Assembly (NCBI RefSeq): GCF_009856825.1
Contig: NZ_WVTD01000018.1
Location: 1 to 64,000 of the forward strand
From: Novosphingobium silvae
Lineage (GTDB): Bacteria; Pseudomonadota; Alphaproteobacteria; Sphingomonadales; Sphingomonadaceae
Length of the DNA stretch: 64,000 nucleotides
Direction of reading: 5' to 3'
Positions 16,541-24,412 of the stretch are shown piece after piece. The stretch's first letter is position 1. Each line of letters starts with the position of its first letter. The translations under genes and the position numbers were made by a program. Below the pieces are notes generated by a model. The model was not told where the DNA came from, did no database searches, and saw nothing but the letters and a program-made list of their open reading frames with translations.

Positions 16541-17511
16541 AGCCTCGCCTCGGATTTCTTGGAACCGGCTGGATCGGCCGCCACCGGATGGAAGCGATGC
16601 TGGCGACCGGCGCGGTGGAAGCGGGTGCGATCTGCGATCCCGAGCCCGCCTGCGCGGATGAGGCGGCAGCCCTTGCGCCCGGCGCGGTGCGCGTGGACAC
16701 GCTCGAGCAGATGCTGGAGCAGGACGTGGACGGCGTCGTGATCGCAACGCCAAGCGCTCTCCACGCCGAGCAGGCGATCGCCGCGCTCAAGGCCGGGAAG
16801 GCGGTGTTTTGCCAGAAGCCGCTGGGTCGCAGCGCCGTGGAAGCGCAGGCGGTGATCGATGCGGCAAGGGACGCCGACAGGCTGCTGGGCGTGGACCTTT
16901 CCTATCGCCACACGCAGGCCATGCGCCAGATCGCCGACCTCGTCCGTTCGGGCGAACTGGGCGACGTCTTCGCGATCGACCTGACGTTCCACAATGCATA
17001 CGGGCCCGACAAGCCGTGGTTCTACGACCCGGACCAGTCCGGTGGCGGCTGCGTCGTGGATCTTGGCGTGCATCTGGTCGATCTTGCGCTTTGGGTGCTG
17101 GATTTTCCGCAGACCGGGGCCGTCGATGCGCGGCTTACCTGTGAGGGTCGTCCGCTAAACGCCGGGCAGGTCGAGGATTACGCCACGGCCCAGTTCCGCG
17201 CGGGCGACGCCGAGGTTCGGCTCGCCTGTTCGTGGCGGCTGAATGCGGGGCGCGACGCGGTGATCGAAGCGGCGTTCTATGGCACGCGCGGCGGCGCTGC
17301 CCTGCGCAACGTGGGCGGCTCCTTCTACGACTTCACCGCGGAGCGCTTTCAGGGCACCGCCACGACTTCCCTTGCCGAGCCGCCCGACGAATGGGGTGCG
17401 CGTTCGGCCGCAGCCTGGGCGGAGCAGTGCGCGGCCTCGCTTCGCTTCGATGCCGCCGCCCAGAACTACGTCCGCAGCGCCGAGGTGCTGGACCGCATCT
17501 ACGGGCGGTGA
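16537..17511 (+). CDS. Gfo/Idh/MocA family oxidoreductase
   Basis: 324 residues. The N-terminal GFLGTGWIGRHRM is the dinucleotide-binding GxGxxG motif. FCQKPLGRS carries the conserved Lys-Pro pair (usually EKP, here QKP). The C-terminal domain contains GGGCVVDLGVHLVDLALWVL with the expected His pair. Members oxidise or reduce sugars, inositols and nucleotide-sugar derivatives using NAD(P). Beside inositol-3-phosphate synthase, an inositol- or sugar-modifying step is a natural guess. Six nt separate it from the next gene. Confidence 0.88.
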   Translation: MKPRLGFLGTGWIGRHRMEAMLATGAVEAGAICDPEPACADEAAALAPGAVRVDTLEQMLEQDVDGVVIATPSALHAEQAIAALKAGKAVFCQKPLGRSAVEAQAVIDAARDADRLLGVDLSYRHTQAMRQIADLVRSGELGDVFAIDLTFHNAYGPDKPWFYDPDQSGGGCVVDLGVHLVDLALWVLDFPQTGAVDARLTCEGRPLNAGQVEDYATAQFRAGDAEVRLACSWRLNAGRDAVIEAAFYGTRGGAALRNVGGSFYDFTAERFQGTATTSLAEPPDEWGARSAAAWAEQCAASLRFDAAAQNYVRSAEVLDRIYGR

Positions 17512-17517
17512 TGCGAT

Positions 17518-18573
17518 ATGAAGGTCGGCGTCCTCACCTTTCACCGCTGCATCAACTACGCGTCCTATTGGCAGGCGCGCTGCCTGGTGGAGGGTCTGCG
17601 GGCGATGGGGCACGATGCCGAACTGCTCGATCATGATGCGCCCGAAGTGCGCAGTGCAGAATGGCGCTGCGCCTTCAGCCCGCGCCTGCCCGAGCGGACC
17701 GAACGGGCGGACATCCGCCGGTACGGGATCAAGGCGCGCAAGTTCCTGTCCGCCTTTGACAGGCTCGAGCAGTCGCGCAGGTTCCCCCTCGACCGTCCCG
17801 AAGAAACGGCCGAGTACGACGCTGTCGTCGTCGGCAGCGACGAGGTCTGGAACTTCCGTCACCCATGGTACGGCTTCAAGCCGATCTTTTTCGGGGAGCG
17901 GCTGCGCACCGGTCGGCTCGTGTCCTATGCGGCGAGCTTTGGAAACCACGATGCGTCATCGGGCCTCGATGCGGATTGGGCGCGCAAGCTGGAGCGCTTC
18001 GCCTTCATTTCTGTGCGGGACGAAAACAGCCGCGAGATCGTGCGGCGCGCGCTGGGCCGGGACCCCGCGCTCGTGCTCGACCCTTGCCTGCAGTTCCCCC
18101 CCGCAGCGACCGCCCCGGCGGAGGAAGAGGCGCCTTACCTTGCGGTCTACGGACATGGCTTTCCCGAATGGTTCGTCCGCCACGTGAAGGCGTGGGCCCG
18201 CGCCACGGGGCGGCGGCTGCTGAGCATCGGCTACCGCAACGATTGGGCCGATGAGCAGCGCATCGAGGCCGGCCCCGATGAGTTCTCGTCCCTCATCGCA
18301 GGAGCCGATGCGGTGGCGACGAACTTCTTCCACGGCTGCGTATTTGCGCTGCATCATCGCAAGCCCTTCGCCTGCACCCCGTCGGCCTATCGCTTCAACA
18401 AGGTCCGCGATCTCGTGCAGAGCGTCGGCGCCTCAGCCCATATGGTCGATGAGGCGACCCCGGCGCAAAGCTACGAGGCGCTGCTCGGCCTTCCGCTCGA
18501 CCAGGGTGTGGAGTTCCGTATCGCCGCCCTGCGTGCGCAATCCTCGCGCTATCTGGAAACGGCGCTTGGCTGA
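17518..18573 (+). CDS. polysaccharide pyruvyl transferase family protein
   Basis: 351 residues. It starts MKVGVLTFHRCINYASYWQ, has DAVVVGSDEVWNF near residue 105, and a late ADAVATNFFHGCVFALHHRKPF segment: the pattern of the WcaK/CsaB pyruvyl-transferase family, which adds a pyruvate ketal from PEP to sugars. There is no signal peptide. This family is often encoded beside an FrhB-like protein in polysaccharide clusters, as here. Its 3' end overlaps that gene by 8 nt if the TTG start below is right. Confidence 0.88.
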   Translation: MKVGVLTFHRCINYASYWQARCLVEGLRAMGHDAELLDHDAPEVRSAEWRCAFSPRLPERTERADIRRYGIKARKFLSAFDRLEQSRRFPLDRPEETAEYDAVVVGSDEVWNFRHPWYGFKPIFFGERLRTGRLVSYAASFGNHDASSGLDADWARKLERFAFISVRDENSREIVRRALGRDPALVLDPCLQFPPAATAPAEEEAPYLAVYGHGFPEWFVRHVKAWARATGRRLLSIGYRNDWADEQRIEAGPDEFSSLIAGADAVATNFFHGCVFALHHRKPFACTPSAYRFNKVRDLVQSVGASAHMVDEATPAQSYEALLGLPLDQGVEFRIAALRAQSSRYLETALG

Positions 18574-19930
18574 GGCCACTCTCGCACCCGCAGACGTGGT
18601 CGAGGCCGGGCTTTGCATCGGCTGTGGCGGCTGCGCACCGCGCGCGGCGATGAAGTGGGACAAACACGGGCAGCTCAAGCCCAGTGGCGATTTCACGGCA
18701 AAGCCCACGCCTGCCTTCACCGCGATGTGTCCGTTCTCGCCGGGCGCCCGGAACGAAGACGAAATCGCCGCCGCGCGGTTTCCCTCGGCGGCGGTACGCG
18801 ACGAGCGGATCGGGCGTTACGAAGAGGCCTACGTCGGCCATGTCTCGGAAGGCGCATACCGGTCGGAAGGAAGTTCGGGCGGGATGGCGAACTGGGTAGC
18901 GGCGTCGCTGCTGGAGAGCGGCCTCGTCGATGGCGTCGCCCATGTCATACCGGTCGACCCGGCGCAGGAAGGGCGCTTCTTCCGCTACCGCCTGTCGCGC
19001 AGCGTCCCGGAACTGCGGGAAGGTGCGCATTCCCGCTACTACCCGGTCGAGATCTCGTCGGTGCTCGATGCGATCCGCACCACGCCGGGACGGTACGCGG
19101 TGGTGGGTGTGCCCTGTTTCATCAAGGCGATCCATCTTTTGCGCGCGCAGGAGCCGATCCTTGCCGAGCGCATCGCCTTCACGCTCGGCCTGTTCTGCGG
19201 GCACATGAAGAGCGCGCGGCTCGTCGAAAGCTTTGCCTGGCAGCTGGACGCTCCGATGCCCGAGGTCCGCGCGGTGGAGTATCGCCGCAAGGATCCCTCC
19301 CGCCCGGCGAACTGGTATACCGCGCAGCTCACACTCGCCGATGGGTCCATGCGATGGCAGGACTGGTGGCACCTTGCCGACGGCGACTGGGGCGCCGGGT
19401 TCTTCCGCAACTCGGCCTGCGACTACTGCGACGATGTCGTCGCGGAGACGGCTGACGTCGCATTCGGCGATGCCTGGGTCGAGCCATACTCGTCGGACGG
19501 ACGCGGGACGAACGTGGTGATCGTGAGGCATCCGGCCCTGCATGCGATGATCCAGTCGGCGCGGGAAGAAGGGCGCCTGGCGCTGGACACCGTCGATGCC
19601 GACTTCATCGCCGGCACCCAGGCGGCAGGCTTGCGGCATCGCCGGGAGGGACTTGCATACCGGTTGCGGATCGCGCCTCCGCGCCTTCCTCTGCGCAAGC
19701 GCGTTTCGCCGGGTGGGCACGACCTGCCCTGGCGGCGCAAGCTGGTCTACCGGGGGAGGCGATGGATCGGTTCCGGCAGCCACCACATCTTCGCCGCTGC
19801 TCGCAGCACGGGTTGGCACCGCCTGTATACGGTGTGGGCCGGCCTTGCGCTAAGGGCCTATCAGGCGGTCACGTATCTGCGCGGCCCGCTGGGAGCTGTC
19901 CTTGGACGGTTGAGCAAGGACAGCTCCTGA
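18566..19930 (+). CDS. coenzyme F420 hydrogenase/dehydrogenase beta-subunit-like (FrhB) protein
   Basis: 454 residues from a TTG at 18566 (GTG at 18596 is an alternative; no ATG fits). An N-terminal LCIGCGGCAPRAAMKWD gives three Cys for an Fe-S cluster, but the usual second ferredoxin cluster is reduced to MCPFSPG. The FrhB N and C domains follow (SSGGMANWVAASLLESG; GVPCFIKAIHLL; CDYCDDVVAETADVAFGDAW). FrhB-like proteins in glycan clusters are thought to reduce or transfer electrons to a carbohydrate intermediate, not F420. Last gene of the operon, convergent with an SDR gene 7 nt away. Confidence 0.85.
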   Translation: MAEATLAPADVVEAGLCIGCGGCAPRAAMKWDKHGQLKPSGDFTAKPTPAFTAMCPFSPGARNEDEIAAARFPSAAVRDERIGRYEEAYVGHVSEGAYRSEGSSGGMANWVAASLLESGLVDGVAHVIPVDPAQEGRFFRYRLSRSVPELREGAHSRYYPVEISSVLDAIRTTPGRYAVVGVPCFIKAIHLLRAQEPILAERIAFTLGLFCGHMKSARLVESFAWQLDAPMPEVRAVEYRRKDPSRPANWYTAQLTLADGSMRWQDWWHLADGDWGAGFFRNSACDYCDDVVAETADVAFGDAWVEPYSSDGRGTNVVIVRHPALHAMIQSAREEGRLALDTVDADFIAGTQAAGLRHRREGLAYRLRIAPPRLPLRKRVSPGGHDLPWRRKLVYRGRRWIGSGSHHIFAAARSTGWHRLYTVWAGLALRAYQAVTYLRGPLGAVLGRLSKDSS

Positions 19931-19937
19931 GGAGCGA

Positions 19938-20717
19938 TCAGTTGGCCGAGCCGGGCTCGGCCATCTTGCGGTGCATCTCAGCCAGGATCGGCGTCGGCGT
20001 GATGTGGCTGGCTGCGGCCTGCAGCTTGTTCATCCAACCGGAAACCACATGGGACTTGCCCGCATGGAGCGCGTCCCAGCCATCCTTCGCGACCTTGGCG
20101 GGATCGTCCTTTTCCTTCGTACCGACGTCGGTATCGAGCATTCCGCCACGGGCGAAGAACTCCGTTTCGGTGGGGCCGGGCATCAAGGTGGTGAGCGTCA
20201 CGCCCTTGCGGTCCTTCAGTTCACCGCGCAGACCGTCGGTGAAGTTGTCGATGAAGGCTTTGGTGGCGTTGTAGACGGCCTGGTACGTGCCCGGCATCAG
20301 GCCTGCGATCGACCCGGTGACAAGCACCTTGCCCGCATCGCGCGCGGCCATTTCCTTGAGGACGCGCTGCAGAAGGTACACGGTGCCGGTGACATTGGTG
20401 TCGATCACCCGCCTCCAGTCCGCCACGTCCTGCTCCAGGAAACCATGGCCCAGACCTCGCCCGGCGTTGGCGCAAAGGACGTCGATCGTCCTGCCGCCTG
20501 TGGCTTCGAGCAGATGGTCGACACCCTCGATCGTGGACAGGTCGCACTCGATGCTGCGCACTTCGGTACCGTGGCTGCGCAGGTCGCGTGCCGAAGCATC
20601 GATCAGGGCCTCGTCGGCCACGATCAGGAGATCGTGGCCTTCCTGCGCGGCAAGATGGGCGAGTTCGAAGCCGATGCCTGTCGAGGCACCAGTCACGACG
20701 GTGAATTTGCGTTCCAT
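19938..20717 (-). CDS. short-chain dehydrogenase/reductase
   Basis: 259 residues. GAGGAG lies upstream of the ATG at 20717. TGASTGIG (residues 8-15) binds NAD(P), NAGRG follows strand 4, TGSIAG supplies the catalytic Ser and YNATK the Tyr and Lys. The substrate is not readable. It is 11 nt downstream of the alcohol dehydrogenase gene on the same strand and probably shares its transcript, with a role in aldehyde or ketone detoxification. Confidence 0.9.
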   Translation of the reverse strand: MERKFTVVTGASTGIGFELAHLAAQEGHDLLIVADEALIDASARDLRSHGTEVRSIECDLSTIEGVDHLLEATGGRTIDVLCANAGRGLGHGFLEQDVADWRRVIDTNVTGTVYLLQRVLKEMAARDAGKVLVTGSIAGLMPGTYQAVYNATKAFIDNFTDGLRGELKDRKGVTLTTLMPGPTETEFFARGGMLDTDVGTKEKDDPAKVAKDGWDALHAGKSHVVSGWMNKLQAAASHITPTPILAEMHRKMAEPGSAN

Positions 20718-20728
20718 CGCGGCTCTCC

Positions 20729-21919
20729 TCAGGCGGCTACGCGGTCGAGATCGGGCTTGAGCACGATCTTGGTGACCTCGTTCTGTTTGTCGTGGAACAT
20801 CTTGTACCCGTCGGGTGCCTGGCTCAGCGGCAGGCGGTGGCTGATCAGGAAAGTGGTGTCGATCTTGCCTTCCATGATCGCGTTCAGCAGGCCGGGAAGA
20901 TAGCGCTGGACGTGGGTCTGGCCGGTCTTGAGCGTCAGGCCTTTTTCCATGAAGGCGCCCAGCGGAAACTTGTCGACGATGCCGCCGTAGACCGCAGGCA
21001 TCGACACGCGTCCGCCCTTCCGGCACGCGACGATCGCCTGCCGGATCGAATGGGTGCGATCCGTTCCCAGGAACAGCGAGGCCTTGATCTGGTCCACCAC
21101 GTTGTCCACGAAGAAGCCGTGCGCCTCGAGGCCGACCGCATCGATGCAGGCATCGGGACCGATCCCGCCGGTCATCTCCTGCAGCGCCTCGTAGACTTTC
21201 GTCTCCTCGAAGTTGATGGTTTCCGCGCCGAACTTGCGCGCCAGCTCCAGGCGGTGCGGGAAGTGGTCTATCGCGATGACCCGCTCGGCCCCCATCAGGA
21301 AGGCGGACTGCACGGCGAAAAGACCCACCGGTCCGCAGCCCCAGACAGCCACGGTGTCGCCCGGCTCGATCTCGGCGTATTCCGCAGCCTGCCAGCCGGT
21401 GGGAAGGATATCGGAGAGGAACAGCACCTTGTCGTCGTCAACGCCGTCAGGGACGACGATCGGCCCGACGTCGGAAAAGGGCACGCGCACGTACTCGGCC
21501 TGTCCACCGGCATAGCCGCCTGTCATGTGGCTGTATCCGAAAAGCGCGGACATCGGCTGGCCGTAGACCTCCTGCGCGATGTCCTGGTTGTCGGCCGGGT
21601 TGCCATTGTCGCAGGCGGAGTACTGCTGCTTCCCGCAATGGTAGCAGCTGCCGCAGGAAATGGTGAAGGGAACGACGACGCGCTGCCCCTTCTTCAGCGT
21701 CGAGCCGGGACCGGTCTCGACCACTTCGCCCATGAACTCGTGGCCCAGAATGTCGCCAGCCTTCATGGTCGGGATATACCCGTCGTAAAGGTGCAGGTCC
21801 GAGCCGCAGATGGCGGTCGAGGTGACCTTGATGATCGCGTCACGCGGGTTGACGATCTCCGGATCGTCGACGGTATCGACGCGGACGTCGTGCTTCCCAT
21901 GCCATGCCAATGCGCGCAT
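20729..21919 (-). CDS. zinc-dependent alcohol dehydrogenase (glutathione-independent formaldehyde dehydrogenase-like)
   Basis: 396 residues. The catalytic zinc site is CGSDLHLYDG plus GHEFMGEV; the structural zinc loop is complete (CGSCYHCGKQQYSACDNG). The Rossmann motif VWGCGPVGLFAVQ binds NAD. The length and the late PLSQAPDGYKMFHDKQNEVTK end are those of the large glutathione-independent formaldehyde dehydrogenase-like group. It should oxidise small aldehydes or alcohols in the cytoplasm. The ATG overlaps the stop of the upstream SRPBCC gene by one base, so these are co-translated. Confidence 0.9.
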   Translation of the reverse strand: MRALAWHGKHDVRVDTVDDPEIVNPRDAIIKVTSTAICGSDLHLYDGYIPTMKAGDILGHEFMGEVVETGPGSTLKKGQRVVVPFTISCGSCYHCGKQQYSACDNGNPADNQDIAQEVYGQPMSALFGYSHMTGGYAGGQAEYVRVPFSDVGPIVVPDGVDDDKVLFLSDILPTGWQAAEYAEIEPGDTVAVWGCGPVGLFAVQSAFLMGAERVIAIDHFPHRLELARKFGAETINFEETKVYEALQEMTGGIGPDACIDAVGLEAHGFFVDNVVDQIKASLFLGTDRTHSIRQAIVACRKGGRVSMPAVYGGIVDKFPLGAFMEKGLTLKTGQTHVQRYLPGLLNAIMEGKIDTTFLISHRLPLSQAPDGYKMFHDKQNEVTKIVLKPDLDRVAA

Positions 21920-22494
21920 CAGGCGATCTCCTCTTCGTGTTGCTGCCTGTTCACGGCATTGGTGGCGACTTCGCCGGTTTCCATGAGCTGCTTGAACCGG
22001 CGCAGGTCGCGCCGCGCCTGGACTGCGGGCTCGCGCTGGAACAGCTTGGCCACCGCTTTCCCGACGATGCCGCCCGGCGGATCGTAGAGGATCGTCGCGG
22101 TGACGACGGTTCCGCGCGCCCCGGCATCGCGGAACTCGATACGACCGCTGTTCGCCACGCCCGCACCATCGGTGGAAGCCCAGGCGATGGCCTCGTCCTC
22201 GATGTCTTGGGTGATCTCGGCGTCCCATTCGACCGTAGACCCGCCGGGCGCGGCGACCACCCAATGGCTCGTCCTGTCGCCGGTGACATCGACACGAACG
22301 ATGTTGTCCATGAAAGTGGGCAACTGGGAAAAGTCGCGCCAGAAGCGGTAGAGTTCGGCCCGGGGCCGGTTGATCGTCACCGAACGTGAGACGAGGCTGT
22401 CGCCGTTGGGCTCCAGCGCCAGGTCCCCGGCATGATCTGCGCCGCTACCGTGCTTGGCGGTAGCTGGCGGCGCATCGTCGCGCATGTCAGTCAT
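21919..22494 (-). CDS. SRPBCC (polyketide cyclase/START-like) family protein
   Basis: 191 residues; start at 22494 because AGGAGCTGCA precedes that ATG. A poorly ordered N-terminal 35 residues is followed by SVTINRPRAELYRFWRDFSQLPTFMDNI, the first strand and helix of SRPBCC domains, and later VEWDAEITQDIEDEAIAW. Such proteins form a hydrophobic cavity; those resembling YndB/CoxG types are frequent in stress-induced clusters. No signal peptide. Part of the four-gene leftward stress operon. Ligand unknown. Confidence 0.82.
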   Translation of the reverse strand: MTDMRDDAPPATAKHGSGADHAGDLALEPNGDSLVSRSVTINRPRAELYRFWRDFSQLPTFMDNIVRVDVTGDRTSHWVVAAPGGSTVEWDAEITQDIEDEAIAWASTDGAGVANSGRIEFRDAGARGTVVTATILYDPPGGIVGKAVAKLFQREPAVQARRDLRRFKQLMETGEVATNAVNRQQHEEEIA

Positions 22495-22516
22495 TGCAGC
22501 TCCTGTGGTTGGTGGT

Positions 22517-22741
22517 TCAGCGGGTGAGATCGCCATCGCGGCGTTCGGCCTCGGGGTAGTCGTCAGGCTCGACCTCGTTCACCAGAGGGCGATCTTCGAC
22601 CTTTTCCGGCTTCTGGCCGCCGCGTGTACGATCGTCGTGGCCTTCGTCGGGGCGGGTGTCGCCAAAAGGCCCGCGCGGCGTTTCGGATGGATCGTTCGCC
22701 GTGCGCTCGGTGTCGCCCCGGCCGGATTCGGTTCCGCTCAT
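22517..22741 (-). CDS. small hydrophilic hypothetical protein
   Basis: 74 residues from the ATG at 22741, preceded by GAAGGAG at proper spacing. It is almost entirely charged or small residues (Asp, Glu, Arg, Gly, Pro, Thr), with no hydrophobic core, so probably disordered. It is the first gene of the SRPBCC-ADH-SDR operon. Similar short disordered proteins occur in desiccation and general-stress gene sets, but I recognise no family. Divergent from the Crp-like gene, with about 330 nt between them. Confidence 0.65.
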   Translation of the reverse strand: MSGTESGRGDTERTANDPSETPRGPFGDTRPDEGHDDRTRGGQKPEKVEDRPLVNEVEPDDYPEAERRDGDLTR

Positions 22742-23024
22742 GTGGTTGGCTCCTTCGTATGCCAAACCAAGTCATGCGCCGAAGCATTGGTTCCCTGCAC
22801 GCCGGACCCGATAACGTCGATCAGTTGCGAAAATCGGGTGGTGCGGTGATGCCCAACTGGCGGCGGTGCTGCGTGATCGGGTTGCCGGGGCGAGTGCCGG
22901 ACGAAGGCGCGTGTTACAGACGGCCGTCATCGACAATTGTGGTGCACTATTTCTGTCGAAATGGCCCGCCGCATTCGCAGTATGCTGAGGGAGAACTTGC
23001 AGCGCACGCGCCGAATGTATCCTT

Positions 23025-23053
23025 TTGACCGCAAAAGAACTTACGAGTACAAT
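23025..23053 (+). promoter_or_regulatory. sigma-70 promoter of the Crp-like gene
   Basis: TTGACC (23025-23030), 17 nt spacer, TACAAT (23048-23053): five of six matches in each hexamer at ideal spacing. Transcription should begin near 23060, only about 10 nt before the first in-frame ATG (23071). Confidence 0.7.
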
Positions 23054-23070
23054 CTGGATCAATTCGGTTG

Positions 23071-23799
23071 ATGGTGAGTTGGTGGCATGTTGTCGATCCC
23101 GGGGGGAATCCGAAAGACGCCATGCCGATGGAACAAGGGCATCTCAGCCAGCGCAAATTCAGGCGCCATGAACACCTCGCGCACCGGGGTGAGCTTCAGG
23201 ATCACGTGCTCCATCTGGAGGAAGGCTGGGCCAGCCGCTACTGCGTGCTGCCCGACGGGCGGCGTCAGATCACGGCCCTTTTCCTGCCGGGAGACTATTG
23301 CGAGCCGCAGTGGCTGCTATCGGGCAAGGCGGAGCTTCCCATCCTGGCGCTGACGCCGGTGAAGGCGCGGGCGATCCCATTGGCCGGCGTCCATGCAAGG
23401 CCCGGTGATACGGTGATGAAGCTGCTTGGCGGCGTGCTCCAGAACCACGATCGGCAGACGGCATGGATCGTCAGCCTTGGCCGCAAGACGGCCCTTGAAC
23501 GCGTGGCGGGCCTGCTGGTCGAACTGTTCGAGCGGCTGCAGGCGACCGGCAAGGTCGATGACAACCGCTGCACGATCCCGCTGACCCAGCAGGACATAGC
23601 CGACGTGGTGGGGCTCACCCCCGTTCACGTGAACAGGGTTCTGGGCGACCTGAGGAACCGCGGCCTCGTCCGGCTCAGCGGGAAGATCCTGCATCTGCCC
23701 TATCCGCAGGCGCTGGGTGCCGCCGCTTCCTCCTCGTCGGAGCGGCCGGTGGACCCGGACGCGCAGCGCACTGCATGGCCGGCCGGAAAGGCGGCCTGA
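23071..23799 (+). CDS. Crp/Fnr family transcriptional regulator
   Basis: 242 residues from ATG 23071; ATGs at 23122 and 23128 are also possible, and would leave a normal leader from the predicted promoter. A cyclic-nucleotide-binding-like beta domain (about 25-130; LHLEEGWASRYCVLPDGRRQITALFLPGDYCEPQWLL) is followed by a winged helix (about 175-205; TQQDIADVVGLTPVHVNRVLGDLR). There are no N-terminal Cys, so it is not an Fe-S oxygen sensor, and the recognition helix lacks the FNR ExxSR pattern. Target and signal are unknown; the divergent stress operon is the obvious candidate. Confidence 0.85.
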   Translation: MVSWWHVVDPGGNPKDAMPMEQGHLSQRKFRRHEHLAHRGELQDHVLHLEEGWASRYCVLPDGRRQITALFLPGDYCEPQWLLSGKAELPILALTPVKARAIPLAGVHARPGDTVMKLLGGVLQNHDRQTAWIVSLGRKTALERVAGLLVELFERLQATGKVDDNRCTIPLTQQDIADVVGLTPVHVNRVLGDLRNRGLVRLSGKILHLPYPQALGAAASSSSERPVDPDAQRTAWPAGKAA

Positions 23800-23808
23800 T
23801 CCGCCAGG

Positions 23809-23870
23809 CCCCTCGCAAGGATGATCTTGCCGGCGAGGGGTGAAGCGGAACCGCCAAACGACGGTTCCGC
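23809..23870. terminator. double hairpin between convergent genes
   Basis: Two adjacent stem-loops lie between the Crp-like gene and the DUF4142 gene: CCCCTCGC (23809-23816) with GCGAGGGG (23833-23840), and a perfect 9-bp stem GCGGAACCG (23845-23853) with CGGTTCCGC (23862-23870). Neither has a long T-tract; probably bidirectional termination or 3' end protection. Confidence 0.5.
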
Positions 23871-23882
23871 TCCAACACGTTT

Positions 23883-24392
23883 CTACATGCTCTTCAGCAT
23901 CGTGATGTGCTGTTCGACCACCGGGACGATCTTGCCGGCGGCGTCGCGCAGCGGCTTGGCGGTGCCCTCGCGGGCATAGGCCTGCTGCACGGCCAGAGCC
24001 TGGTTGTGGGCCATCTTCTGCTGCGCGATATGGGCGCTGTCGCGTGCGGTACCGGTTTCGCTGTTCAGCTGTGCGATCATCTCGGACTGCGCCGGTGTCA
24101 GCTTGGGTGGCATGGGCTTGAGCCCCGATGCCTTCGCCGCCGCCTTGACTTCCTCGGTGCTGTTGGTGTGGTGCGCCACCATCATCTGCGCGAACTCACG
24201 CAGTTTGGGGTTGCTGGTGGAGGAAAGCACGATCTTGCTGGATTCGCGCTCGTAGAGGTCGCTGGCAGCGGCGGCGGTGACATACTCCTTCGCGCTCATC
24301 GCCTGCGCCTGCGCTGCGGCGGGGGCCAGCAACAAGGCCCCGACTGCGGTGGCCACGCCGTAGATACCGATGCGCCTGTCTTTCATGGACAT
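23883..24392 (-). CDS. DUF4142 domain protein, exported
   Basis: 169 residues. The ATG at 24392 has AGGAGAAAGACA upstream. Residues 1-30 form a signal peptide ending near AQAQA. The rest is an all-helical DUF4142 (ferritin-like bundle) domain: EYVTAAAASDLYERESSKIVL, then REFAQMMVAHHTNSTEEVKAAA. Such proteins are periplasmic, and genes for them often belong to general-stress regulons. It follows the esterase gene by 20 nt on the same strand. Biochemical role unknown. Confidence 0.9.
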   Translation of the reverse strand: MSMKDRRIGIYGVATAVGALLLAPAAAQAQAMSAKEYVTAAAASDLYERESSKIVLSSTSNPKLREFAQMMVAHHTNSTEEVKAAAKASGLKPMPPKLTPAQSEMIAQLNSETGTARDSAHIAQQKMAHNQALAVQQAYAREGTAKPLRDAAGKIVPVVEQHITMLKSM

Positions 24393-24412
24393 TGTCTTTC
24401 TCCTTGCAAGTC

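Noticed and set aside
22765..22794. EcfG promoter for the SRPBCC-ADH-SDR operon
   Set aside because: A GGAAC is present on the minus strand (22794-22790), but no CGTT-like -10 at 16-18 nt; the nearest GGTT is about 21 nt away.
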